Origin: Lachnospiraceae bacterium
GTDB lineage: Bacteria; Bacillota_A; Clostridia; Lachnospirales; Lachnospiraceae
DNA: 64,000 nucleotides
Assembly (NCBI GenBank): GCA_017522685.1
Contig: JAFWYN010000008.1
Span: 62,001-126,000 of the forward strand
Direction of reading: 5' to 3'
The position numbers were made by a program, and so were the translations under genes. The notes beneath the pieces were generated by a model. It was not told where the DNA came from. It did not search any database and saw only the letters and a list, made by a program, of their open reading frames with translations. Of this stretch, positions 18,657-26,489 are shown piece by piece; the stretch's first letter is position 1; every line of letters begins with the position of its first letter.

Positions 18657-18728
18657 TTTTTACCTCCAAACAAATAGCTCTTTATTGTAATTTTACTCCT
18701 TAATATTTTAACAATATTTGGCGGAATT

Positions 18729-18749
18729 TATTACAACATTGTTAAATTT
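18729..18749 (+). promoter_or_regulatory. Shared 19-bp motif with WalR-like half sites in the hydrolase leader
   Basis: TTACAACATTGTTAAATTT (18731-18749) lies just downstream of the predicted start site of the hydrolase gene. It matches 18 of 19 bases with a motif at the same place before the M23 peptidase gene (58516-58534, opposite orientation). Within it TATTAC-N5-TGTTAA fits the WalR box (TGTWAH-N5-TGTWAH) with one mismatch. Confidence 0.5.
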
Positions 18750-18762
18750 GTTACCGAGGCAC

Positions 18763-18791
18763 ATAATAGCAAATAGATTTTACTTTGTCAA
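18763..18791 (-). promoter_or_regulatory. Sigma-A promoter of the cell-wall hydrolase
   Basis: On the minus strand TTGACA (18786-18791), a 17-base spacer and TATTAT (18763-18768). The predicted start is near 18756, giving a leader of about 100 bases. Confidence 0.8.
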
Positions 18792-18815
18792 CAAAGAAAA
18801 AATATTCAGAAATCT

Positions 18816-19613
18816 TTACAAATTCTTTGACTTTTCGACACATGCCTCCATGGCATCCATCACTGCAGCGCGAAATCCTTTCTGCTCCAACACCTTTACG
18901 GCATCGATGGTAGTACCTCCGGGAGAGCATACCATGTCCTTTAATTCTCCGGGATGCTTGCCTGTTTCCAGTACCATTTTGGCACTGCCAAGTACTGCCT
19001 GTGCGGCAAAGGTATAGGCCTGATTTCTGGGCATTCCCGCCGCTACTGCCGCGTCTGCCATGGCCTCAATAAACAGGAATACATAAGCCGGTGAGCTACC
19101 GCTGACAGCCACTACCGCATCCATCAAACGCTCCGGCACTTCCTGTGCCACACCAAAGCTTTGAAGCAGATTCAGCACCTGAGACAATTCTTCTTTTGTT
19201 ACGCTTTCACTGGCACAAACACCGGTGCATCCTTCCCCAACCAAGGCAGGTGTATTGGGCATACAGCGGACAATTTTCCTGGATTTACCACCCATTCCCT
19301 GCTGAATAAAGTCAATACTCTTGCCGGCTACGATACTTACCATAACCGTATTTTCCTTTACGGAATCGGCAATTTCTGCCAGTACTTCCGACAGGAAAAT
19401 AGGCTTCACTGCAAAGAAAAGTACATCAGCCCCTGCTGCTACTTTTTTATTGTCTGCACAGGCTTCGATACCAAATTGCTCCGCTGCCTTGGCACGTCCT
19501 GCTTCACTCACATCCGAACCGATGATATCCTGACTGTTTACCAGTCCTTTCTTTAACATACCGCCAATCATGGCACTTGCCATATTGCCCAGTCCGATAA
19601 AACCTAATTTCAT
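18816..19613 (-). CDS. proC: Pyrroline-5-carboxylate reductase
   Basis: 265 residues. The N-terminal Rossmann motif GFIGLGNMASAMIGG (4-18) binds NAD(P)H. The C-terminal helical domain has the family signature around SPGGTTIDAVKVLEQKGF (about 230-247). It performs the last step of proline synthesis. The ATG overlaps the stop of the upstream unknown gene (ATGA), so the two are translationally coupled. Confidence 0.97.
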   Translation of the reverse strand: MKLGFIGLGNMASAMIGGMLKKGLVNSQDIIGSDVSEAGRAKAAEQFGIEACADNKKVAAGADVLFFAVKPIFLSEVLAEIADSVKENTVMVSIVAGKSIDFIQQGMGGKSRKIVRCMPNTPALVGEGCTGVCASESVTKEELSQVLNLLQSFGVAQEVPERLMDAVVAVSGSSPAYVFLFIEAMADAAVAAGMPRNQAYTFAAQAVLGSAKMVLETGKHPGELKDMVCSPGGTTIDAVKVLEQKGFRAAVMDAMEACVEKSKNL

Positions 19614-20161
19614 ATTTTCTCTCCTCCATAATTCATATATTTTTTCACGGTTTCGTCACTCCAAACCTGGACCTCGATATAACGCTCCGGTCCGTATTTG
19701 CCGTCATCATTCCAGTCCTGGGGCAATCCGTATTTCTCTATGACCTTCAGGATTTCCTCGTAAGTATAAAGCTTGCCCCGATACTCCTTGTCATCCTTTA
19801 CGCCCCAATTCGGCATGGAATCCCCATAGGTAAAGGATAATGTGGACAAATCAAACTCCTCAACGGGAATCTTCAGGTAGTCACCATCCTCAAACCAGGT
19901 AGTCAACCACGGACTTAACTCCACTGTCATATAATGTGGCACAAATCGGTCCATTTTTCCACCCTTTTTTGCAAATTCGGTTCTTAAAATATTTTCACAG
20001 TTGCGTCTGTACTCCACATATTTGTCATGCCGGCTTGCACATTGGGTACCGGGACGCTCTTCCTTCACCCTCCTCACAACCTCTTTCGCTTCCTCCACGG
20101 ATAGGTCGGACAGATTGCGGAAGGGACCTGTGGTTTTTTCAAAATAATGGTATAGGTACAT
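19610..20161 (-). CDS. Unknown soluble protein coupled to proC
   Basis: 183 residues, rich in Tyr/Trp and charged residues, with no signal peptide or membrane segment and no motif that I recognise. It has AGGAGG 5 bases before the start, overlaps proC by 4 bases and follows the MazG-like gene by 9 bases. The clear operon context shows it is a real gene, but gives no function. The C-terminal part (YTYEEILKVIEKYGLPQDW) looks like a short helical capping region. Confidence 0.75.
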   Translation of the reverse strand: MYLYHYFEKTTGPFRNLSDLSVEEAKEVVRRVKEERPGTQCASRHDKYVEYRRNCENILRTEFAKKGGKMDRFVPHYMTVELSPWLTTWFEDGDYLKIPVEEFDLSTLSFTYGDSMPNWGVKDDKEYRGKLYTYEEILKVIEKYGLPQDWNDDGKYGPERYIEVQVWSDETVKKYMNYGGEKI

Positions 20162-20170
20162 GGTCGCCTC

Positions 20171-20497
20171 CTATTCTTGTCTATTAATGGATTTCTCAGT
20201 ACTAAATCCTTCCGGATACCGTTTTTTCAGCTTCTCTATATTGCGCATGAGCACTTCCTCCAGCTCCACATCCAGTGCAAAAGCTGTTTCAGCCAGATAC
20301 CATGCCACATCTCCCAATTCCTTTATCAAATTATCCCTATCCAGTTCATGTCCCTGGGCCAAATGCCTTTTTACGATATCGATGCATTCCCCTGACTCAC
20401 CGCACAAGCCCATGACACCATTGATAAGTACATCCTTTTTATTTAAGTACGGATTTAATGTAGTCATAGCTAATTTCTGATATTCATTGATGGTCAT
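20171..20497 (-). CDS. MazG-like nucleotide pyrophosphohydrolase
   Basis: 108 residues, an all-alpha NTP pyrophosphohydrolase. GLCGESGEC (about 31-39) gives the first metal-binding ExxE, and KELGDVAWYLAETA (about 58-71) gives the second ExxD pair. The length is that of single-domain MazG-like enzymes that hydrolyse non-canonical or damaged dNTPs. It is first in the three-gene unit with 19610-20161 and proC. Other nucleotide-cleaning enzymes (Nudix, dCMP deaminase-like) follow within 2 kb on the same strand. Confidence 0.9.
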   Translation of the reverse strand: MTINEYQKLAMTTLNPYLNKKDVLINGVMGLCGESGECIDIVKRHLAQGHELDRDNLIKELGDVAWYLAETAFALDVELEEVLMRNIEKLKKRYPEGFSTEKSINRQE

Positions 20498-20789
20498 TAA
20501 TGATTCCTCCTATTACTGCCGGTGCGACAGTTTTATGAATTCTTGCACCAGGGTATATTTTATCATGGCCAAGTGTCTCTTTGTCTGTTTCTTAATAAAT
20601 GGTACCACATTTTATGGGAATATGGATACTAAATAACAAGTTTCATACATAGAGATACTTCTCTTTGCAAAACTCTGCTAAAATTTGTTGATTTTAGGTG
20701 TAAAATGGATACCTTTTTGATGATTATTTTGCTATAGATACTAGTGTATTTATCACTCTAACCACGTAGCTACATCTAATCGAATGAAC

Positions 20790-21350
20790 TTATACATTTT
20801 GTTCAAAATCTTCTTTTAAAACAGCACAAAACACCAAATCGAATAACCCTTGATTGTTTTTTCCTGCCTTTCGTAGAATACCTTCCTTTTGCATCCTAAC
20901 TTTTTCCAGCACTCTGCCGGATGCAGGATTATTCGCATCGTAACCGGCCTCAATTCGGTTCACTTGTATCTCTTCAAACAGATATCGAATCACTTCCTTC
21001 AACGCTTCCGTTACGATTCCAAGCCCCCACCATGCACTGCCGATACAGTAAGTCACCTCTGCCGTCTTTGTACGATTTTTGATAGTGGGTGCTGCTATGG
21101 TGCCGATTAGTTGATCATTCTCTTTCAAGACGATTGCCCAGCAATAACGTTCCGGGTTTTCATAACGCTCCACCCAGCCGGTTAGCAATTCTCTGGTTTC
21201 CTCCACACTCTTATGAAGAGACCAAGTCAAAAATTTATTCACTTTACTGTCGGATGTTACATTCTGATAAAATGCTTCTGCATCTTCCAGTTGAAAGCGA
21301 CGTAATGCCAGCCGCTCTGTTTGTAATGCTTTTGTTCCTTGATGGTTCAT
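20790..21350 (-). CDS. GNAT N-acetyltransferase (RimJ/RimL type)
   Basis: 186 residues from the ATG at 21350, which has GAGGAG six bases upstream and overlaps the Nudix stop by four bases. The fold signatures are TERLALRRFQLEDAEAFYQN (N-terminal strand and helix), IGSAWWGLGIVTEALKEVIRY (acetyl-CoA-binding loop, about 105-125) and ANNPASGRVLEKVRMQKEG (the usual N..S..V..K motif before the last strands). This places it in the RimJ/RimL-like branch acting on protein N-termini or small molecules. The substrate is unknown. Confidence 0.92.
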   Translation of the reverse strand: MNHQGTKALQTERLALRRFQLEDAEAFYQNVTSDSKVNKFLTWSLHKSVEETRELLTGWVERYENPERYCWAIVLKENDQLIGTIAAPTIKNRTKTAEVTYCIGSAWWGLGIVTEALKEVIRYLFEEIQVNRIEAGYDANNPASGRVLEKVRMQKEGILRKAGKNNQGLFDLVFCAVLKEDFEQNV

Positions 21351-21796
21351 TTCCGGCTCCTCATAACTATGTCCTTCATCCTCTTCTCGCCAAACTCCAA
21401 TAGCAAAGGATAAACATCCGGATACCTCCAATTTGTGGGCAATTCATCCATTATTACAACCTTTTCCATTTCACTATGCAGCTCAGGTTCCAGCTCCTCC
21501 ACCCGAGCAAAAAACAATTTCCCGAAAGTCTCCACACCCTCAAAGTCATGGGGCGAAGTCATGGAATAAATTCCTATTGGCTCTATGGTATACCGAATAG
21601 CTCCTGTTTCTTCGTACAGTTCCCGCCTTGCGGTTTCTTCAATGGTTTCCCCCGGCTCCCGATGTCCGCCGGGCACCTCTAAGGTATCACGTTCTTTATG
21701 CTTGCAAAAGACCCATTTCCCCTGATATTTGGCAATAATCACTGCAAACTTCAGCAAAGAATCATCTATTTCTTCGTAAAACTTTATAACTGTCAT
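21347..21796 (-). CDS. Nudix hydrolase
   Basis: 149 residues with a perfect Nudix box (GX5EX7REUXEEXGU) starting at GGHREPGE, about residue 44. The rest is the usual alpha/beta sandwich. Members hydrolyse nucleoside-diphosphate-X compounds, often oxidised nucleotides. It is flanked by the HTH-deaminase fusion (4-base gap) upstream and the GNAT gene (4-base overlap) downstream. Confidence 0.95.
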   Translation of the reverse strand: MTVIKFYEEIDDSLLKFAVIIAKYQGKWVFCKHKERDTLEVPGGHREPGETIEETARRELYEETGAIRYTIEPIGIYSMTSPHDFEGVETFGKLFFARVEELEPELHSEMEKVVIMDELPTNWRYPDVYPLLLEFGEKRMKDIVMRSRK

Positions 21797-21800
21797 CTTT

Positions 21801-22499
21801 CTATACTTCCCCTGCTTCCTGCACCCATTTCAAATCCTTGGCTGCTACTACTTCGTAATTGTCCGCGCCCTCGCCTACGCGGAGGTACACATTGTTGATG
21901 CCTGCCTGAATGATGCTTCTGGCACACAACGGGCAGGGCTTGGCACGATGGATGGAGTTGTCCTTAGGATTGATGCCTGTCAGATACAAATCAGCACCCA
22001 TGGTCTGCTGCCTGGAACAGTTTAATAAAGCATTGGCCTCTGCATGAATGGCACGACACATTCCATATCCTTCCCCCTGATGCAGATTCTTCTCTATCCT
22101 GGGACATTTCCCGATGTCGCAACAGTTCTCAAATCCCCTTGGCGCACCATTATATCCGGTAGATATGACCACATCATCCTTCACAATCACTGCACCGTAT
22201 TTGCGTTTCAGACAGGTGCTTCTGTAAGCAAAAACCTCCGCACAGTTTAGGTAGGTGTCTACTTTAGATACTCTATCTTTATTTATGGTTCTGACCATAT
22301 GACATCTTTCAGAAAATAGATAATCCAAAGAAACATTCAGTTCCTTGGAAATAAACAAGAGTTTCTCCGTTTCCGGATAGCCACCCCCGGATTCCCACTT
22401 CGAAATAGTTTGCCTTGATACGGATAGCATCTGTGCCAATTGCTCCTGTGTTATGTTCCGTTTATTTCGGATATCTCTCAGATTTTCTGCAAAGCTCAT
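21801..22499 (-). CDS. Xre HTH fused to a dCMP/cytidine deaminase-like domain
   Basis: 232 residues. Residues 5-60 are a clear Xre/Cro helix-turn-helix (RNITQEQLAQMLSVSRQTIS then KWESG), like SinR/ImmR repressors. From about 75 a zinc deaminase of the ComEB/dCMP type follows: KYGAVIVKDD, the zinc/proton-shuttle motif HAE (152-154) and PCPLC (188-192), plus extra Cys at 126/127 and 132 that resemble the second zinc site of dCMP deaminases. All catalytic residues are present. The join is direct, with no frameshift. Inferred: a deaminase that binds DNA, or a regulator that senses a pyrimidine nucleotide. Confidence 0.9.
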   Translation of the reverse strand: MSFAENLRDIRNKRNITQEQLAQMLSVSRQTISKWESGGGYPETEKLLFISKELNVSLDYLFSERCHMVRTINKDRVSKVDTYLNCAEVFAYRSTCLKRKYGAVIVKDDVVISTGYNGAPRGFENCCDIGKCPRIEKNLHQGEGYGMCRAIHAEANALLNCSRQQTMGADLYLTGINPKDNSIHRAKPCPLCARSIIQAGINNVYLRVGEGADNYEVVAAKDLKWVQEAGEV

Positions 22500-22719
22500 A
22501 AATAATGCCCTCTTTCCTGATGAATAGTAATATTATACCAATAAATTCACAACAAATCCATCAACTTAGATTAGCATTTTTGCAACTCTAAATGGCATAG
22601 TTGCATTTAACACTCAAACATATTTTAACTCTACTCTTCTTACTTTTCAATTCTCAGGATTTACAGACGAAGTCCTGCCATAGATTTGATACATATTGGG
22701 GTTAGAATGAACCCATTAG

Positions 22720-22741
22720 ATGCAGACGCATGCGTCTGCAT
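22720..22741. repeat. 22-bp perfect palindrome
   Basis: A perfect 22-base inverted repeat centred on GCATGC, 34 bases beyond the end of the Rpn gene and without a following T tract. It is too symmetrical to be chance in this AT-rich gap and too short-looped for a normal terminator. It may be a binding site. The rest of the 22500-22774 gap shows nothing else. Confidence 0.5.
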
Positions 22742-22774
22742 AGATAAATAGATACAATTATAGAAACAAGTACT

Positions 22775-23596
22775 TTAATATTCCTCGTCCATTGAGAGTT
22801 GATATTTCGCTAACATTTTTTCAAGAAACTCTTCATCCTCCAATTGGGGAATCAGCTCGCTTTCACCATTGGCACACATAGCCATCCAAAGTTTCACCAT
22901 ACATTTGCTTGTCTCTTTTACAGACTTTTTCTTCTCGATGTTAATCAAATCTCCAACTGTCATATAGCGTCTCTCCGTTTCTCTATTACGCTTTACTGCG
23001 GTTACATGTTGATGAAGTCGGGATAAATACTTATCCTGCCCATCGGTTATGCATTCCCCGTTACCATCCTTTACATATTGTAGAAATTGTACCAGTTCAG
23101 CCGGCACCTCGTCAGGGTTGGTTCCTTCCGTATTTAGAAAAATCTTTCTGGTACCATCTCCTAATTCAAGCTCCGGCATCTCCTCACAACGATTAGAAAA
23201 CACATACCTGTATTTCCCTTTTCCAAAAGGATCGAAAGTACAAATGAATATGATTGTATTATTCAGAAGTTCCGAAGGGTCTTGCCCCGGTTCCAATGAA
23301 TAAGTATCCATCTCAGCCTGATAGAACCGACTTCGTTTAGGCAGATTCCCATTATCTGTACCCTGCATCTCCAAATCATAGTCATCCGTTCCATCTGTTC
23401 TTGCATACACATCCAGTCGAATACTTCTACATTCCGAATTGTAAAGCACGGTGTGCTCCACACTTACATGCACCTTTCCCACCTTCTGTCCCAGCAACAA
23501 TTCGAGGGTATCATGACAAATCTCCTCGTCCTGCATCACCACTGCAAAAAGGAATGCATCTGTTAATTTTAAATCCTGAAATCTTTTTCTTGCCAT
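22775..23596 (-). CDS. Rpn family PD-(D/E)XK nuclease / putative transposase
   Basis: 273 residues from the ATG at 23596 (AGGAG at five bases); a longer frame to 23644 lacks a site. The N-terminus FQDLKLTDAFLFAVVMQDEE is the typical opening of the Rpn/PDDEXK_2 family, and RLDVYA..DYDLEMQ (about 76-95) gives the nuclease D-x(n)-ExQ motif. The C-terminal part is helical and charged. Related E. coli Rpn proteins promote recA-independent recombination. Members are often carried as single mobile-like genes, and this one stands alone. Confidence 0.88.
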   Translation of the reverse strand: MARKRFQDLKLTDAFLFAVVMQDEEICHDTLELLLGQKVGKVHVSVEHTVLYNSECRSIRLDVYARTDGTDDYDLEMQGTDNGNLPKRSRFYQAEMDTYSLEPGQDPSELLNNTIIFICTFDPFGKGKYRYVFSNRCEEMPELELGDGTRKIFLNTEGTNPDEVPAELVQFLQYVKDGNGECITDGQDKYLSRLHQHVTAVKRNRETERRYMTVGDLINIEKKKSVKETSKCMVKLWMAMCANGESELIPQLEDEEFLEKMLAKYQLSMDEEY

Positions 23597-23677
23597 AAAT
23601 CTCCTAACTACTATGGCAGAAAAATGACTTCGTCCGTACCTCAATTATATATCATTATCCTTGCTAAAATCAAGTAT

Positions 23678-24112
23678 CTACAACCACTGTATAAACGCCG
23701 TCTTATCCGCACTGTTATACCCGGCATTCTTATAGAAATTCAGTGTCTTCTCTTCCTTGGAGCCGGTCAGCAGCATCATCTTATAGCAATCATTTTCTTC
23801 TGCCACTTTCTTTGCAAATTTCAGGCAATCTGTAGCATAGCCTCTGCCCCGATAGTCCTCATGAGTCACTACATTTTCCACGAAGGCATAGGGTCTGACA
23901 TTTCTGGTCAGATTGGGGATGATGACACAAACACAGGAAGCTACCAGCTTCCCCTCCACTTCACACACAATCAAATGGTGGGCCGGGTCTGTGATAATCT
24001 GCTCCCAGGTCTTTTGTAAATGCTCTGAATCCTCCGGAACTTCCTTTTCATGCAGGTATAAATACAGTTCTAAAAGCGCCTGTAAGTCTTCTCTTTTTGC
24101 TTCGCGTATCAT
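23678..24112 (-). CDS. GNAT acetyltransferase
   Basis: 144 residues with the acetyl-CoA-binding loop DYRGRGYATDCLKFA (about 94-108) and the C-terminal FYKNAGY motif typical of small GNAT enzymes. The start has GAGGAGG. Single domain; the substrate is unknown. It is the last gene of a minus-strand run of small accessory enzymes. Confidence 0.92.
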   Translation of the reverse strand: MIREAKREDLQALLELYLYLHEKEVPEDSEHLQKTWEQIITDPAHHLIVCEVEGKLVASCVCVIIPNLTRNVRPYAFVENVVTHEDYRGRGYATDCLKFAKKVAEENDCYKMMLLTGSKEEKTLNFYKNAGYNSADKTAFIQWL

Positions 24113-24138
24113 AGTACTTCCTCCTCTTTACTCTCATA

Positions 24139-24792
24139 CTAAGCCTTCACAAAATACTGCTCTGCCTGCGAGTTTTCTTTTCCCCTTCGCCACTTTTTTA
24201 TTTCTTCTGTACAAAATTGCACACAATTATTGATATAAGCTGTTATCACTTCCCAAGTATAAAGCTCCAGTTCCTCCTTCTTACAGGGCTCTGCCTCAAA
24301 ATACCCTTTCATCGACTCTATCACCGATGTCAGCAACTCCTGACGTACTTCCTCTACCGAAACCTCTCTATTGATAAAAGCAAAACTCTGTAAACCATAC
24401 TCCTGCAAAAGCAGATAATTCAGCCTCTCATAGTCTTTATATCCTTTTTGATAATATGTCTTCTTCACTTCACCGGTATAGATACGGACATACTTATCTA
24501 CCACATCATGAAACCAAATGGCATCCTCCATCAAATGACACCAATAGCCCAGGTAAAAGGCATCTTCCTCAAACCTGTCACCATACTTGTCCGCAAATCG
24601 GTTAAAATCAATCCCTTTCATGGTTCGGTCCTGTAACCAACCCTGAAAATGGGCCTCATTATAAGAACCATCTGCATGGGATGAGGCATCCGGTGCCACC
24701 ACTGCTCCTAAAAGAAACCTTTCTAAATCTTCTATCCCTACCTGTTCTGCTACTCTCCTTGAAATCACATAATGTATCATGCCGGAAGCCAT
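24139..24792 (-). CDS. Zinc-dependent phospholipase C / S1-P1-like hydrolase
   Basis: 217 residues. The N-terminal MASGMIHYVISRRVAEQ with His7, then GAVVAPDAS (Asp at about 34), a further His at about 48, and YLGYWCHLMEDAIWFHDVV (about 81-99, His and Asp ligands) reproduce the metal-ligand order of the zinc-dependent phospholipase C family. There is no signal peptide, so it should act in the cytoplasm. The substrate is unknown. GGAGGT precedes the start. It is preceded at 28 bases by a peptidase E-like gene. Confidence 0.75.
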   Translation of the reverse strand: MASGMIHYVISRRVAEQVGIEDLERFLLGAVVAPDASSHADGSYNEAHFQGWLQDRTMKGIDFNRFADKYGDRFEEDAFYLGYWCHLMEDAIWFHDVVDKYVRIYTGEVKKTYYQKGYKDYERLNYLLLQEYGLQSFAFINREVSVEEVRQELLTSVIESMKGYFEAEPCKKEELELYTWEVITAYINNCVQFCTEEIKKWRRGKENSQAEQYFVKA

Positions 24793-24819
24793 AAGACCTA
24801 CCTCCTTGAATTCGTCTGA

Positions 24820-25551
24820 TTATACCAACTTCTCTACTCCATTTCCCGTCGCCTTCCATATTTTCCCTTGGTTTTCGGTGTAATACTCAGGCTTTCCATC
24901 CATCACCTTTATCAGACTCACATCTGTTTCTCCGCCTTCTCTCATATGGTCCTGTATCAAATAAAACGCACCGTATTCTGCCGCCACTTTCAGCAAATCA
25001 TTTCTTACATAGATTTCATCCCCTGCCACCACTTTTTCCGGATATTCTTCTTCCTCCGTATTGTTGTGGGGATAAATGGATATACCATCCAGATTCAGAC
25101 CTTCCTCCACTTGAAAGTCAGGATATTCCTCACTACAGGGCGTAACAATGATGTATTTTGACATGAACATGGCTCCTGCACTAAGACCTACCATGAGTCC
25201 CTTATACTCTCGGAGTTCCTTTATCAAATCCTGTTCCACACAAAGTTCTTTTAGCCGAAAGGGATTTCCGCCCAAAAGCATAAGCATATCTGCATGTTTA
25301 ACCGCTTCCCTTGCTTGTTCTTTTGTAAGGTCAGGTGTAATCAATATGCTTTCTTCAAACTCTATACCCACATTTTTCAAATGCTCTAAAAAAACAGGGA
25401 CTGTCTTATTCTTCGCTTTTTCTACCCGTTCCACACCGCCGGGGATAAATACAATGCTTCCGTTACTCTTCAGTTCCTGCCGAAACAGCTCTCCCAGTCC
25501 ATGCCCAAAGGCGTTTGTTATATCAAATCCACTGCAATAATATCGTGCCAT
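24820..25551 (-). CDS. Peptidase S51 (type 1 glutamine-amidotransferase-like) protein
   Basis: 243 residues with the class I glutamine-amidotransferase-like fold. FIPGG lies near 36, MLLGGNPFRL near 90, and the nucleophile elbow is GLSAGAM (about 122), where Ser replaces the Cys of true amidotransferases, as in peptidase E and cyanophycinase. A following ASTTxxx-like segment with His (ISIYPHNN) could supply the base. The inferred activity is cleavage of Asp-X or other unusual peptides. Confidence 0.87.
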   Translation of the reverse strand: MARYYCSGFDITNAFGHGLGELFRQELKSNGSIVFIPGGVERVEKAKNKTVPVFLEHLKNVGIEFEESILITPDLTKEQAREAVKHADMLMLLGGNPFRLKELCVEQDLIKELREYKGLMVGLSAGAMFMSKYIIVTPCSEEYPDFQVEEGLNLDGISIYPHNNTEEEEYPEKVVAGDEIYVRNDLLKVAAEYGAFYLIQDHMREGGETDVSLIKVMDGKPEYYTENQGKIWKATGNGVEKLV

Positions 25552-25563
25552 ATTGCTCGCTCC

Positions 25564-26472
25564 TTATGCCTGCGCTTCTACCCACTTCAAAATATCCTCA
25601 AATCTCTCCTCTGTCAGGGCATGTGTTCCGGGATATCTCTTATGATACAAGTTTTGGGGTTCTCCTAACTGTTCATATCGCTCCCCTGCTTTTTCCACGA
25701 TGTAGGGTGCGTCTGCGGAGTACTTATCCTCCTCTGAAGAAACGATAAGCAATTTTCTCGGTGCGATACATTTTACCAAATCATCTATATCATACTTTCC
25801 GTGAAAACCGGGGATAACACTAGATAATTCGATACCCGTACCGTTCTTCATACGATGCTCATAGGTACAGGCATTTCCACTGGCACAGGCGAAGGAAATT
25901 CTTTCATCCATGGCTGTCAGAAACAATACCGTATTTCCACCGTAAGAATGTCCCAGCGTGCCGATACGCTTCCGGTCCACACACGGAAGACCTACCAGCA
26001 AACTGATACCCTTCATGGCATCCTCCAGTACCTTCTTCATTAACCACTCACCGCGCAATATACGATAAGTCATTTCATCTAAATGCTGCCAGAAGTCAAA
26101 GCCTTCTACGCTTGAATCCTTTCTTCTGGATTCAAAGCATATGGAATCCGGTGCCAGCACCACAAAACCTTTTTTTACAAGCTCCGGTCCGAAAGCCTGC
26201 AAGGGATTCCCGGCCAATCCGCAGACCTCGCTTTTTCCCAAATGATGCTCACGATTATGCTGATGATTGATTAAAACGGCCGGATTGCCTCCTAATTCTT
26301 TCGGCAGTAACAAATAGGCACTTACCTTATCCTCGTCGGAAGCATACTCTATCAATTGTCTGGTGTAGCCGTCCTCTTCTACCGTTTCCAATACCTTATA
26401 GTCAACATGTTCCTCCACCAAAGGTAATTGAATTCCGATGATTTCTGCAATTTCTTTTCTTACATTCTCCAT
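25564..26472 (-). CDS. Alpha/beta hydrolase, dienelactone-hydrolase/acetyl-xylan-esterase-like
   Basis: 302 residues from the ATG at 26472 (GAGAGG at 8 bases). The oxyanion region is NHQHNREHHLGK (about 75), the nucleophile elbow GTLGHSYGGN (Ser at about 180), the acid is near SSEEDKYSA (about 245) and the His is in YPGTHALTEE near the end. The long insertion between strands and the His-rich loop resemble the bacterial DLH/AXE-like hydrolases. There is no signal peptide. The substrate is unknown. Confidence 0.88.
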   Translation of the reverse strand: MENVRKEIAEIIGIQLPLVEEHVDYKVLETVEEDGYTRQLIEYASDEDKVSAYLLLPKELGGNPAVLINHQHNREHHLGKSEVCGLAGNPLQAFGPELVKKGFVVLAPDSICFESRRKDSSVEGFDFWQHLDEMTYRILRGEWLMKKVLEDAMKGISLLVGLPCVDRKRIGTLGHSYGGNTVLFLTAMDERISFACASGNACTYEHRMKNGTGIELSSVIPGFHGKYDIDDLVKCIAPRKLLIVSSEEDKYSADAPYIVEKAGERYEQLGEPQNLYHKRYPGTHALTEERFEDILKWVEAQA

Positions 26473-26489
26473 ATTACATACCTCTCCGT

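Noticed and set aside
20498..20789. Gap between the MazG-like and GNAT genes
   Set aside because: AT-rich, without an open frame, clear hairpin or promoter that I could support; nothing to report.
22775..23596. Insertion sequence around the Rpn gene
   Set aside because: No terminal inverted repeats or target duplications could be seen; the gene stands alone.
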